Shown piece after piece: positions 1 to 10,327 of a stretch of 64,000 bases of DNA. The notes under the pieces are model-generated. The model was not told the origin of the DNA, ran no database searches, and saw nothing but the letters and a program-made list of their open reading frames with translations. How positions within the stretch are numbered: position 1 is the first letter of the stretch; each line of letters opens with the position of its first letter. The stretch covers positions 1 through 64,000 of the forward strand of contig JAUFSD010000002.1 of assembly GCA_033030425.1 (NCBI GenBank). The letters are read 5' to 3'. This stretch comes from Verpa conica. Taxonomy: Eukaryota; Ascomycota; Pezizomycetes; Pezizales; Morchellaceae. The position numbers and the translations under genes are program-made.

Positions 1-10
1 TCCAGCACCT

Positions 11-253
11 CTAACTAAACCCTAACTAAACCCTAACTAAACCCTAAACTAACCCTAAACTAACCCTAACTAAACCCTAACTAAACCCTAACTAAACCCT
101 AACTAAACCCTAACTAAACTAACCCTAACTAACCCTAACTAAACTAACCCTAAACTAACCCTAAACTAACCCTAACTAAACCCTAACTAAACCCTAACTA
201 AACCCTAACTAAACCCTAAACTAAACCCTAAACTAACCCTAACTAAAACTAAC
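11..253. repeat. telomere repeat array (C-strand), variant unit
   Basis: About 20 units, each starting CCCTAA. The commonest units are the 11-mers CCCTAACTAAA and CCCTAAACTAA; 10-, 12- and 15-nt variants also occur. Read on the other strand this is a TTAGGG-type telomere in which each TTAGGG is separated by a TTTAG/TTAG block. The orientation (C-rich strand running 5'->3' inward from base 1) fits a left chromosome end. The first 10 bases do not fit the repeat and may be an assembly edge. Confidence 0.9.
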
Positions 254-299
254 CAAGACAGCGAGAGAAGAGGCCCAGAGGCGCCCAAGAAGTCACTGG

Positions 300-1740
300 A
301 CACACAGAGTAGTGTCAGGGGGCGAGCCCAGAGAAAAGCACCCAAACTCCAGTGCTCAAAAAAAGAAGCCGGGAGAAAAACCGAGTGATTTTCCATGACT
401 CGTGCCAAAGCGCCCACGGACAAAAACCAAGCAGCGCCACAGCAAGCCTGACAAGCAAGCAGGCAGGTAGGGGGGTGCCAGGGCAGACGTGGGGTCTCTG
501 GCGCAGGGGGGGTGGGGGTAGGGGTAGGGGTAGGGGTAGGGCGCAGGTTGCTGGCAGTCAGCGAAAGTCTAGGCAAGAACCGTACTGTGGCGAGGGCCGA
601 GGTCCGGGTGCCGAGAGGGAAGTACCTGGACAGGCAAAAGTAAAGAAGAGAAGTCACAGGACATCAACCCCACTGCCAGCAAGGCCCCACAAAGAAAAAA
701 GACTGCACTCCCCTACTCAAAATTAGAAACCGCGACAAAACCGAGTGATTTTCCATGACTCGCGCAGTCGCCCCCCCACCAAGCGCAGCAAGCAAGCAAG
801 CAAGCAGCGCCACAGCGACTGCAGGCAGGCAGGCAGGGATTGCTAGGGCAGGGGTTTAGGGCCCAGGGGGGGTGGGGGTAGGGCTAGGGGCAGGGCGCAG
901 GCGCAGGTCGCTGGCAGTCAGCGAACGCCTGGGCGAGAACCGTACCGTGGCGAGGGCCGAGGTCCAGGCGCCGAGAGAGAAGTACCTGGACAAGGGCAAG
1001 TGTATATAAAGGATCTCAGGACATCTAGACCACTGTCAGTTAGGTCCCACTGGGAAAAAAGACTGCACTCCCCTGCTCAGAGAGTGAAACCGCGACAAAA
1101 CCCGAGTGATTATCCATGACCCGCGCAGTCGCCCCCCCCCCACCAAGCGCAGCGGGCAAGCAAGCAAGCAAGCAGCGCCACAGCGACTGCAGGCAGGCAG
1201 GGGGGCTGGGGCAGACGTCAGGTGCCTAGGGCAGGGGTTTAATACGTAGGGGGGTAGGGGGTGGGGTACGGCGCAGCTTGTCAGCAGTCAGCGAAGTCAC
1301 GAGTCGCTGCCGCAAAGTGGCAGCGGGAGAGGTCCAGGTGCCGAGAAAGAAGTACCTGGACAAGAGAAAGTGCATATAAAAGATCTCAGGACATCTAGTC
1401 TACTGTCAGTCAGTCCCCAGAGTGAAAAAAGACTGCACCCCCCCACTCATGAGTCGAAATCGTGACATGGGCCGAGTGATATCTCGTGACTCGTGAGACA
1501 AGCAGCAGCAGGCAAGCAGGCAGACAAGCAGGCAGCGACGTCAGAGACAGGCCCCAGGCAGGTAGGCAAGCTGCAAGACGTCGTGCAGGTCAATATGCAG
1601 CACTGCACCGCGCGCCGTGGTCCAGAGCTCAAGGTGATCGGGCAACCTACAGCAGCGCGCAGGCGAGAGGCAAGCGAGGAAGTACCCGACCATGTCCAAG
1701 TACATAGACAGAGAGCTTATGACCGCCAAAACACTGTCTG
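300..1740. repeat. four ~360-370 bp subtelomeric tandem units
   Basis: The phrase CCGAGTGAT recurs at 381, 741, 1102 and 1472, giving periods of 360, 361 and 370 bp. Each unit also repeats a run ending in AAAAAAGACTGCA, a GCAAGCAAGCAGG-type microsatellite and a block ending AAGTACCTGGACA. Units diverge progressively, and the fourth is the least similar. Units 2 and 3 contain TATATAAA/CATATAAAA at about 1002 and 1372. Short open frames here are by-products of the repeats; I see no gene. Confidence 0.85.
505..541 (+). repeat. G-rich (GGGGTA)n run inside tandem unit 1
   Basis: A run of G-tracts joined by TA (GGGGTA repeated four to five times) lies on the plus strand, with degenerate equivalents at about 861-897 and 1247-1275 in units 2 and 3. 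The G-tracts are on the strand opposite the telomeric G-strand, so this looks like an inverted, degenerate telomere-like block. It has the composition of a G-quadruplex former. Confidence 0.6.
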
Positions 1741-2572
1741 ATTGTCCCTCTCTAGAAATAAAGATACACAAGGCACTACAAAAGTCGCCAAAATCTCGCT
1801 CCCAGCGGAAAATCACGGCTGCGCAGAAGCAACGCCACAGCAGCGTCTGCAGCAGGCACCCAGGCAGGTGGGGGGTAGGGCTGCAGCGCAGGGGGGGTCT
1901 ATATGGGGTACTCCCGCCCGGGAGTGGGCAAAGCAGCAGCAGAGGACTCCCGTCCGGGAGTAGCCTAACAGTAAAAAGTATAAAAAAGGAGCTCGGTGGG
2001 TCCTATGCCTGCCGGCAGACCAGCACCACCGTGTTACTCCCGGCCGGGAGTCGACCACTCTATGGCGGGAGTCAGAGGACTGCTTTGGGCAAAAAAGCGA
2101 GTTTCTAGCCATAGCCCTAAGGCTTGACACCCCTTTTCGCCCTATAATAGTTCTGCCTACTAACGAAAAGGTGTTACACAGATGTGACGCATCGGAGTCG
2201 GCCCAACGGGGTTCCGACCGGATCTATCCAGACCCGTGCTCTCTCTGGTATGTTGTATATATACCCCCCCTTCGCTGACTGAAGAGTATAGAAATTATAC
2301 GAAAACGTCTTTCTTGTAACACTACAAGAAGCTTTATCAGCGCAAGTACTCTATACTCCTTCCCCCATCCAATTCATAGAAGAAAGACTCTTCTCCTACT
2401 TTAACAGCTGCGCGCAGGCGAGAGGCAAGCGAAAAAGTATCCGACCGTGTCCAGGTACATAGAGAGAGAGCTTATAACCGCCAAGACACTGTCTGATTGT
2501 CCCTCTCTAGAAATAAAGATACACAGGGGACTACAAAAGTCGCCAAAATCTCGCTCCCAGCCGAAAACCGCC
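1655..2572. repeat. direct repeat pair 1655-1815 / 2411-2572
   Basis: About 160 bp beginning CGCGCAGGCGAGAGGCAAGCG are repeated at 1655 and 2411 with scattered substitutions, offset about 756 bp. The intervening DNA includes several copies of CCCGGCCGGGAG-like palindromic words (around 1912-2055). Open frames across both copies are similar only because the DNA is repeated. Confidence 0.7.
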
Positions 2573-3770
2573 ATAGATCGGGCAGGTCCCATGGCTGCGC
2601 AGAAGCAACGCCACAGCGACGTCTGCAGCAGGCGCTCAAGCAGGTGGGGGGTGGGGCTGCAGCGCAGGGGGGTTCATATAGGGGGGTCTATGGGGGGGCT
2701 CTGTGGGGGAGTCGATATGGGGGCTTGCACCAGCGCGCAGGTAAGCCGAGTGATAGGTCATGATTCTAGTAATCCGTACATAAAAGCACACTTTTTACAA
2801 TCATTAGAGAGTCTCTATATACCAGCCAGTATACCCACCGAGTTTCAGCAATTTGGTACCACTCCATTATTTTGTGTATTTACTAGTACTGAGATATTCG
2901 CTAGGGTGACGCAAAAGTCCCCTGTTTTTGGTGTAAAGTGACGCAAAAGTCATGACCAGATCTCCACCACAAAAGTCCCATGTAGCAGCCCCATAGCAAC
3001 ACAGCCACAACACCCTGTATTCGCTTTTTTTTCTATTGCAATCGATTCTCCAGGTGCTCTTTAGTCTATAGCTCTTTAATTATAAATACTTTCTTTGTAG
3101 TTGTTGTGTTGTCCCCTAGCCACGATTTGGGTCTAGCCACGGTTTGAGGTATAGAATGCAGGGGTACCCCTGTATTACATGGGTCGGCTAAATATTAACC
3201 CTAGCGCCCGGAGCGGAATGCTGTATTAGGAAGGAGTAAACCCCTGTCTATGCATGCACTCCGCCCCGCCCCCACACCCGGCGGCGCGTAGCGCATTTGA
3301 TAGACCCCACGCACCGTCCACGTCATCATTATTAACCGAGATTAGATTAACACACTCCACTCTTTTGGAAGCGAATTACCCCAACAGGTAACTCTTCCAA
3401 CCGACGGGACAACAAACTCTGGACCGAGGTCCAAAAATACTTTCATGTCCCACATGTGATGCGACGTCAAGATTCTTACGCATCCAGAAGGACATGCAGC
3501 CCCCGAAAGAGTTTTAGTAGTTCTGCCTACTAACGAAACCGGTGTCACCTAGGTGTGACGCATCTCCCTCGGCCCAACGGGGATCCGACCGGAAACTTTT
3601 ATTTCCGTGCTTCCACAGGTATGTTATTATATATACCACCCCTTCGCTGATTGAGGAGTATAGAAATTATACGAAACGCCATCGCTATTCCACAGTAGCA
3701 AACCGTCTCAGCGCAAGTTATTCTTTACTCCTTCTCCATCCTATCTATATAAAAAAGCTTCGCTTTTTTA
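2142..3770. repeat. repeat module A, two copies (2142-2395 and 3513-3770)
   Basis: Both copies start TAGTTCTGCCTACTAACGAA and share the word CGGCCCAACGGGG, a TATATATACC stretch and GAGTATAGAAATTATACGAA. They differ by small indels. No protein family was recognised. The 355 bp between module B and the second copy (3158-3512) holds nothing I can identify. Confidence 0.7.
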
Positions 3771-4145
3771 CACTTACACACTTTTTACAATCATTAGGGA
3801 GTCTCTATATACCAGCCAGTATACCCACCGAGTTTCAGCAATTTGGTACCACTCCACTATTTTGTGTATTTACTAGTACTGAGATATTCGCTAGGGTGAC
3901 GCAAAAGTCCCCTGTTTTTGGTGTAAAGTGACGCAAAAGTCATGACCAGATCTACACCACAAAAGTCCCATGTAGCAGCCCCATAGCAACACAGCCACAA
4001 CCCCCTGTATTCGCTTTTTTTTCTATTGCAATCGATTCTCCAGGTGCTCTTTAGTCTATAGCTCTTTAATTATAAATACTTTCTTTGTAGTTGTTGTGTT
4101 GTCCCCTAGCCACGATTTTGGTCTAGCCACGGTTTGAGGTATAGA
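2786..4145. repeat. repeat module B, two near-identical copies (2786-3157, 3777-4145)
   Basis: About 370 bp is almost identical in the two copies, from an ACACTTTTTACAATCATTAG start to CCACGGTTTGAGGTATAGA. A third, diverged partial copy lies at about 4376-4535 and shares TATTCGCTTTTTT and TTTCTTTGTAATTGTTGTGTT. In both full copies a frame encodes the same roughly 50 residues ending KSPVFGVK, but this follows from DNA identity. The near identity implies recent duplication or conversion. From 4146 to 4804 there is otherwise nothing. Confidence 0.75.
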
Positions 4146-4804
4146 AGGAACCCCGCGATGATTTTGCAGGGGTAGTGTTGAAATCGCTTAAGTGGATGGG
4201 ACTGATAGTCCAGGCTTTATAGCACTCCTTGCCTCACGTCCCAGGCAAAAAAAGCATAATAAGCTTTACACATTGATATTAAAAAGGTGCCTGTTCTACA
4301 AAATTAAATTGTTTTGGCAAAAGCCCGGCATGTTCTGATGGGGTAACGCGCAAGGCAGGGCCAGAACGTTACCTAAAAGTTTCACAAAGCAACCCGATAG
4401 CAACACAACCACAAACCCCTATATTCGCTTTTTTAATGGCAATGGATTCTACAGGTCCTCCTTAGTCTATATCTCCTTAATTAAAAATATTTTCTTTGTA
4501 ATTGTTGTGTTATCGCCTAGCCACGGTTCCTTGTATAGATAACGAGCGAGGAAACCCCCCTATCACTACTTCACCCCGATCTTCAGTTATAACGTCGCAT
4601 TGTCAGTATGCTCGGTTAGATACAGCCAGCTGCGGATGTGGTCTGGTGGCGAATAGGGGCATGACTTGACACGGAGTATCGAAGGGGTATAGAACTAATG
4701 GAGTCGGCCAAAACATGGACACTAATGTATAGTACTTCTATCCTCTAACCTGTATCCCATTCAGCACCTATCTAGAGTGTATGTCATCTCTTGGGCTAAC
4801 TACG

Positions 4805-7470
4805 CTACTCCTGATCAATCCCGGACCACAGTTTCCCACTTCCATCCAGAAGTTCCCCTTGTGAGATGTAGCGAACAAAGTCGTACGCTGTGATCCCTTC
4901 TGGTATCTCTGGTAGTCCGGTCGTATCACCTATGATGTTATGAATACCAACCAACCCTACCCGATCAGGACCATTTTTTGACCACGGTTCCTGTTTGCCA
5001 TTCCATACAATATCCACAGACCCTATGAATTGTGAAATAACTCCATCTGAACGGTCACCCTTTGGTCTCAAGATGAGGCCCCTTGTAGGATACTTGCTAA
5101 GATGCGGCTCGACGGCAATGATGATGCGGTGGTCTGTTGATAGGGCCTTTTGTATCTTAAACTGCTGCAATAGGGAAGACTTCGTCCACAGAACCGTCGC
5201 GTACTCTTTGACATAGGAAAGTCGAATAATCTGCCAGGTTTGTTCTATCCCGAGTAGCTCACCATTATGCCCATGGTGCACCCCAGTCGTATACTCTGGG
5301 CCACCACCAAACAGGCTTACCGGTGGGAGTTCAAATATGTTTGTTGGGCACCAACTCAGCCATGGCTTAGACATAGTATCTTTACCATGAAACATGTGCG
5401 CTGGATCAACCAATCCATGGAACTTCTTAATAATCTGTTCGAATATCTCGACTCGTGCGGTGGACTCCGGGTTATCGGTACCGACAAGCAGCCCAGCAAT
5501 AATTGCTTTATCGCGAGCCCACGATGTATGCCGTGATCCGAGTATGGTAATAAAATCCACGAGGCGGGAAACTTTACTTCGCAGGAGTCTGACAACCATG
5601 CTAGATAGCTGACGGCAAGGGGAAATGGGCATCCCGAACCACCCTATGATATCTTTGTCGAGATCCTTGATGACCGAATCCGCAAACAAGACCTTTACGT
5701 TTTTCGAGCATACTAACTCCAACGCAGTCCAGCCCCGAGTCCACCACGACGACATCAGAATAGCAAAGATTCCTCCCTCTGCACATGTTAGATTAGAATC
5801 ATCCCATTTGTATTGTTGAATATAAAGATCGTGAACGAGTGTGGCGTGCGCAAACTCGTAGTTCTTATGCATATTGTTGATCGCTGCGGCGCGAGCAGAC
5901 GGCTCTGTCGGAATACAAATTGCGTCCCACCATATCCCCTTGCACCCAAGGCTAGCTGCAATATCGCAAAATCGCTGGTACAGGCACCGGTTGAATTCCG
6001 TACCCCCCCTCCCGGACCCAGTCCCATCGGCCCACACATGGGAAATCGCCAAAAATGGTTCACCTGGTTCGAGCACCTTGAACCCATCAAAAGCCCATGC
6101 AGTTGCCCTTCCGTTTCTCGCTGCTTCGGATAGTTCGACATCTGGAAAGGGTGGAAGGGTTGTTCCCGTATTTTGACATGTTGGGGATCCCTGGAGGTCA
6201 AGGCAAATGTGAAGTTGTCGAACAGATGTGAAACTATTCACAGAAATAAGTAACACTAATGCAACCATTGCAAGGAAGTGTCTCACTTTTTCTCTGCCTC
6301 CTCGCAGAATTCTGTTGTACACTCATTGTGAAGTTTACCGTCAATGTGAGGTATAACCTGGAAAAGATTATCCGGCGGAATAAACGTCGGAAGTTCACGG
6401 TATCCACCGCCAATACTAGTGAGAATACTCCAAACTCGCCGCTGACAAAGTCGAAAACTCTGTATTCGCTGTATAGCCGCTTCAACTAACCCCAGATGCT
6501 TAGCAGCATGGTGTGGTGCAAGGACTGGGTCCATCCAACCAGCATTATCTGTCCCCAGCGTACGGAATAGCCACTGAATAATCTCAAAGACTTCGCCAGA
6601 ATTGACAGATTTTGCCCAAGATCTGAACCGAGCTATATCAAAACCCTCTGAGACGAGTCTAGCAGGGTCATTATCGGAGCATTCCCCTTCGTTGGACTCA
6701 CGGTCTATCATATCGATTGGATTGGGATCGTCAGAGTCATAGTCAAGAGACCCCGTCTCGCCGGATTTGCTGCCATCATAATCTACTTCACCGTCGTTAG
6801 TACTAGGCAATTCTTCATTTCTGCTTTCCTTACCAGATCCCATCTCACTGTCGTCCTTATTGGATCCTATCTCACTGTCGTCGTTATTAGATCCCATTTC
6901 GTCGTCTTCCGAGTCATTAGATGCCTCTTCGCCGCCACCACCACCCCATGCGAGCTTTGCGTAAGATTCGTTAAGGGCCTGAAAAACGTCCCTGCCTGCC
7001 TTGACGAGATTCATATCCTGCGGCCAAGTCTGCGAACAGAAGCAGGCTGCCAGTTGGAGTGCCCAGTCTCTCAGCCCACACCACGAATTACAATCAGGCG
7101 CCAGTAGAGTAAGAGTAGCTTTATTGCGCTTGCATTGCTCATTGGCACAAACTCCCAGACGAGAAAACTTAGAAATACCGAATACTCGATTGACTAGCTC
7201 TATAGTCTCAATACCGTCGGTGTCAGAGAGGATCCTTCGTTCAGACCTTGGATAAAAGTTCAAATTAGCGCATTTTAGAGACTCCTCTGTAGGCGCTACG
7301 AGGATATTGTTGTAAAATTCTTCGTAGGAGACGCTTGAATCTTTCCATGGTGCCCGTTTGAGGTACTCTGGTATAAGATCTTCAAAGACTTTATAGAATC
7401 AGCACAGCACAGGTTTTACGGAAGGAATTCTATTACCATCGGTAAAACTTATTTTCCCTGGTAACTCCAT
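4805..7470 (-). CDS. HET-domain protein (heterokaryon incompatibility type), 854 aa
   Basis: I model three exons: 7470-7437, 7388-6287 and 6233-4805, giving 854 residues. Intron 1 (48 bp) has donor GTAATA, branch CTGAT and acceptor AAG; it removes an in-frame TGA at 7401-7399. Intron 2 (53 bp) has donor GTGAGA and acceptor ATAG. The HET domain shows AISHVW (about 441-446) and WWDAICIP (about 480-487). A Cys/His cluster just before it spans intron 2 (HNECTTEFC, then HIC and PTC), and CANEQC lies near 92-97. An acidic tandem repeat (DDSEMGSN-like, 9 residues) occupies about 173-198. HET proteins trigger cell death after fusion of unlike strains; the partner here is unknown. Splice sites are inferred. 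Without intron 1 the gene would be broken at codon 24. Confidence 0.8.
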
Positions 7471-8096
7471 CGGAAATGCGTAGTAATTCTCTAGGTATAA
7501 TTAGTTAAGGGTAAGGGATATAAGGATCTAGTGTAGGAATGTAGGAATGTACAGCTTACCCCCGGATGGAGCAATTGATTTTGTTTGCGGATGTTCCGGT
7601 AGCTCTTTGGTGAATCGTGCTAAAGTCGAGAGTATTGGAGAATGGTTGATCAATTGCGGGGTAGATCAGGTAAGTAAAATTAGAGTGACAAGGTGACACT
7701 ATGGTGCTTCTATAAGTTTTTATAGGTTTCAACTTAAATAAGCGACGCGCTTATCTGTGTTGGCCAGTAAAAACAAAACCATCTACTCGATCAATTCACA
7801 GTAATACCATATAAAATCGATAAATTGGCTATGCGGGCGTCAACGCCACCTATGTTTAATAGTGTTCTCTAAAATTCTTTGAGCTTCCTCTAAACCCATC
7901 AAAGCTAGCTCATGATAATAATCCTTACAATCAGATAGCAAGTTTGCATTTGATAGGAAGTGGCAGCGACGCCCGCATAGCCAATTTACCTAGTTAATAC
8001 GGTAGTTCAAAGGAATAATTATTTATATTGTTGGTCCGAATAAGATATTTATTTACAACCCATGAAAAAGAAGCGCTACAGATGCTGTTGTTTCTA
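7471..8096. other. gene-free spacer with MITE
   Basis: Apart from the inverted-repeat element at 7821-7988 I see no gene, RNA or recognisable regulatory site. The first part is the upstream region of the HET gene that starts at 7470. Confidence 0.6.
7821..7988. mobile_element. 168-bp MITE-like element with 21-bp terminal inverted repeats
   Basis: Positions 7821-7841 are the exact reverse complement of 7968-7988 (core GGCTATGCGGGCGTC). The arms enclose 126 bp of non-coding DNA. Both ends carry TA at the outer edge, compatible with a TA target duplication of the Tc1/mariner type, but no longer duplication is seen. It encodes nothing. Confidence 0.6.
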
Positions 8097-8285
8097 TCAT
8101 TCCCCTGCACAAAGAAAGTCTCGTTCATGATACCTATCTGTTGTTACACAATAATCAGGCAACCACATCTCCGCCATATTGTCTGCCGAGACAGCTGTAA
8201 TCATGAGCTGCCCATTATATCTCTGCCCAAATATCAAGAGTCGCTTGTCGGGCTCGCTGTCAGCGCAAAACTTCTTCCCGATGTT
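8097..8285 (-). pseudogene. orphan coding-like exon, no start codon
   Basis: A 62-codon frame between two stop codons on the minus strand reads like real protein (for example KRLLIFGQRYNGQL, then AEMWLPDYC, then RYHERDFLC) and ends in TGA at 8099-8097. It has no initiator Met near its beginning, and a stop lies directly upstream at 8288-8286. It could be a last exon whose upstream exons I cannot place, or a relic. I do not recognise the family. Confidence 0.35.
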
Positions 8286-8539
8286 TCACACTCTCGGATG
8301 GTTGTTGTGCTTGCGAGTCTCCGAGTGGAGAATACTGGAGGCAGGAGGATATAGTCAATAGTTAGGCCTGGGGGAACACTATCCTAATATTTGATTTTTG
8401 CGAAAACTGTAAAAGTAAACCTGTCTATTTCTATTCATTCCTTAACACCCCATATCTAACGAAAGTGAAAACTATAGATTACCACATTTTTGATTCCCAG
8501 GCACCTGTTATACAGAACACGCCAAATGCCACTACCTAC

Positions 8540-9110
8540 ATGTCTCACCCCGGTCGAAGGAGAGCAAGTGCAAGTGTAGGGCATCCCCGAGGTACGTACC
8601 AGCGCCCACCAGCAGACTTCAGCCCAGGCCTACTACCACCTGCAGCACTAGAACATTACCACCAGCGGACAAACCCCTGTTTATCCAACCTCCCCCTCCC
8701 CATCGCGAGTGCCCCTGTGGGGTGGGTCCACATCCTCCTATTAGTAGGGAGACAGCTCTGCCGGTTGTTCAACGCGTCAATCTCGTGGAACTCGCAGAAG
8801 ATTCCTCGGTTCTCTTAGAGCCCTTTAGTAAAAAAGTAACAAACTATACCGTAGAAATTGATAAACATAATCAGATAGTCAATAACGAACCCAGGGGCAT
8901 ACTGAACATCCAAAGGAGTTCCGAGTCAGGACCGGCCAAATAAACGAGAAGCTAGAGCCGCGGGGATTAAACTTGGATGATATAGAGATAGATGCCGGAT
9001 GTATTATCTGCTGCAGGGAGATTTCAGATACGGCTTTGGCGCCGTGTAATCACTTGGCGCTTTGTACGGCATGTCCTATGTTAGGTTCAGTTAGGTCCTC
9101 CTGGGTCTGA
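8540..9110 (+). pseudogene. truncated RING-finger (Hel2/ZNF598-like) remnant
   Basis: From 8886 a frame runs into a clear RING-HC start: CIICCREI at about 9000, PCNH, then LCTACP, giving C-x2-C, C-x-H-x3-C-x2-C in the right order. The frame then stops at 9108-9110 before the last Cys pair. The spacing resembles the N-terminal RING of Hel2/ZNF598 ubiquitin ligases. Upstream open frames (8540-8880) are proline-rich, as those proteins are before the RING, but lie in other frames. The lost final metal ligands and frame breaks suggest a decayed gene fragment. Confidence 0.5.
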
Positions 9111-10327
9111 TGGACTTCTTAGTTACTGAATACGATAGTCATGTTGTGGTAGAATGGGGGTAAAAAATAAAGACGATCCAGTTCGTGAAGCTGTCAGGTG
9201 TCTCATTTGTAGAACTGTGATTCTTGGTAGGTTGCGTTCCTGAAATTCGCATGAGTAAATTGTTGTCCCTTATGGAAATCTTGCTAATAGGGGTCGCACT
9301 TCTCTTATGGAGTTAAAAAGAATGGCTACATAGAGTGGGCTATTACTCCACTCCTAACTCAGTAGATGAATTACCTCCACTTAGCCATCTGGTATAAAAC
9401 CCTAACCCTACCCCCTGGATATCATTTATTTTTTTATTATTGTGGAATGGGCGAAATGAGCAGAGTATTTACGAGGCTTCATGGTTCCAACTCTTTGAGA
9501 GTACAGCACCTAAATAGAATAAATTTCACGAGTAACTTTGATATAAATCACCCTACAATCTCCTCGTACCTTTAGGTAGATATCTCTCCCATTGCCGGAG
9601 GAAATTCACTATACTGATAATAATCTCCATAGAGTGTTCAACTATATTTTACTTCTTTTGAGCAAAATCCTTTCAGATGTGTTCTAATCCTTTGGAATAC
9701 GTGTTGCTATTGCCTATCCGTTCATATGTTGATTGTAGATTCTGAAGGAGAAGGGTAATATTAATATGGATAAGTAGCCACATAGCGGTTAGTAGGTCTA
9801 TACTTTAGCCCAACCCCACCAGCCATACCACCTACAAACCTAGCATATATCCTTGACCCCCACTGAGTCGGGGCTTGCTGAAATGGTCCTGTTTTAAAGG
9901 CCCATCCTGGCACCTGGGGAGGCTCGTGTTCTAGAATGAAATATATCCTAACAATAACTGGACAACTAATCATATCAAAGATCCCAAGCTCATAACTATA
10001 TGAACTATATGAACTATATGAGAAAATATTGTACCCAAAAATACATAAGAATATGGCTATCAGAGATATGAAAGATTGCAGGAAATGACTGAAGGAAATA
10101 CCGCACACCCCAAAACCCCAAGAAGCGACTAAATGAGCTGTAAAAATCCTGTCCCTCTAAACTACTACATAACTAGTACTCCGTTTAAACCAGGCGTAGG
10201 AGCTATATTACCGGCCCTAGTAGCTCTCTATAAGGCAGCCTGAAGGCTCAAGGTCTGTCTAACAATTAGAAAATGACCAAAACAAAGAATGTAGCTGTGG
10301 AAGGGCTCAACATACCGCATAGTGGCC
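9111..10327. other. gene-free spacer
   Basis: No gene is supported. A short run of telomere-like AACCCTAACCCTACCCC at about 9399 and a GAACTATAT direct repeat at about 10000 are the only visible features. A minus-strand open frame (10108-9761) has a hydrophobic start but no other support. Confidence 0.5.

Noticed and set aside
1141..1560. CRISPR-like or tRNA-like short repeats (GCAAGCAAGCAGG)
   Set aside because: Simple microsatellite within the subtelomeric satellite of a eukaryote; no spacers.
2447..3931. Two open frames with identical C-termini (ending KSPVFGVK)
   Set aside because: Identity comes from the duplicated DNA module B; there is no codon-level constraint or start conservation.
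7399..7401. Premature stop making the first HET gene a pseudogene
   Set aside because: A 48-bp intron with donor GTAATA, branch CTGAT and acceptor AAG removes it and keeps the frame.
9399..9416. Interstitial telomere repeat
   Set aside because: Only two to three CCCTA-like words; too short to separate from chance.
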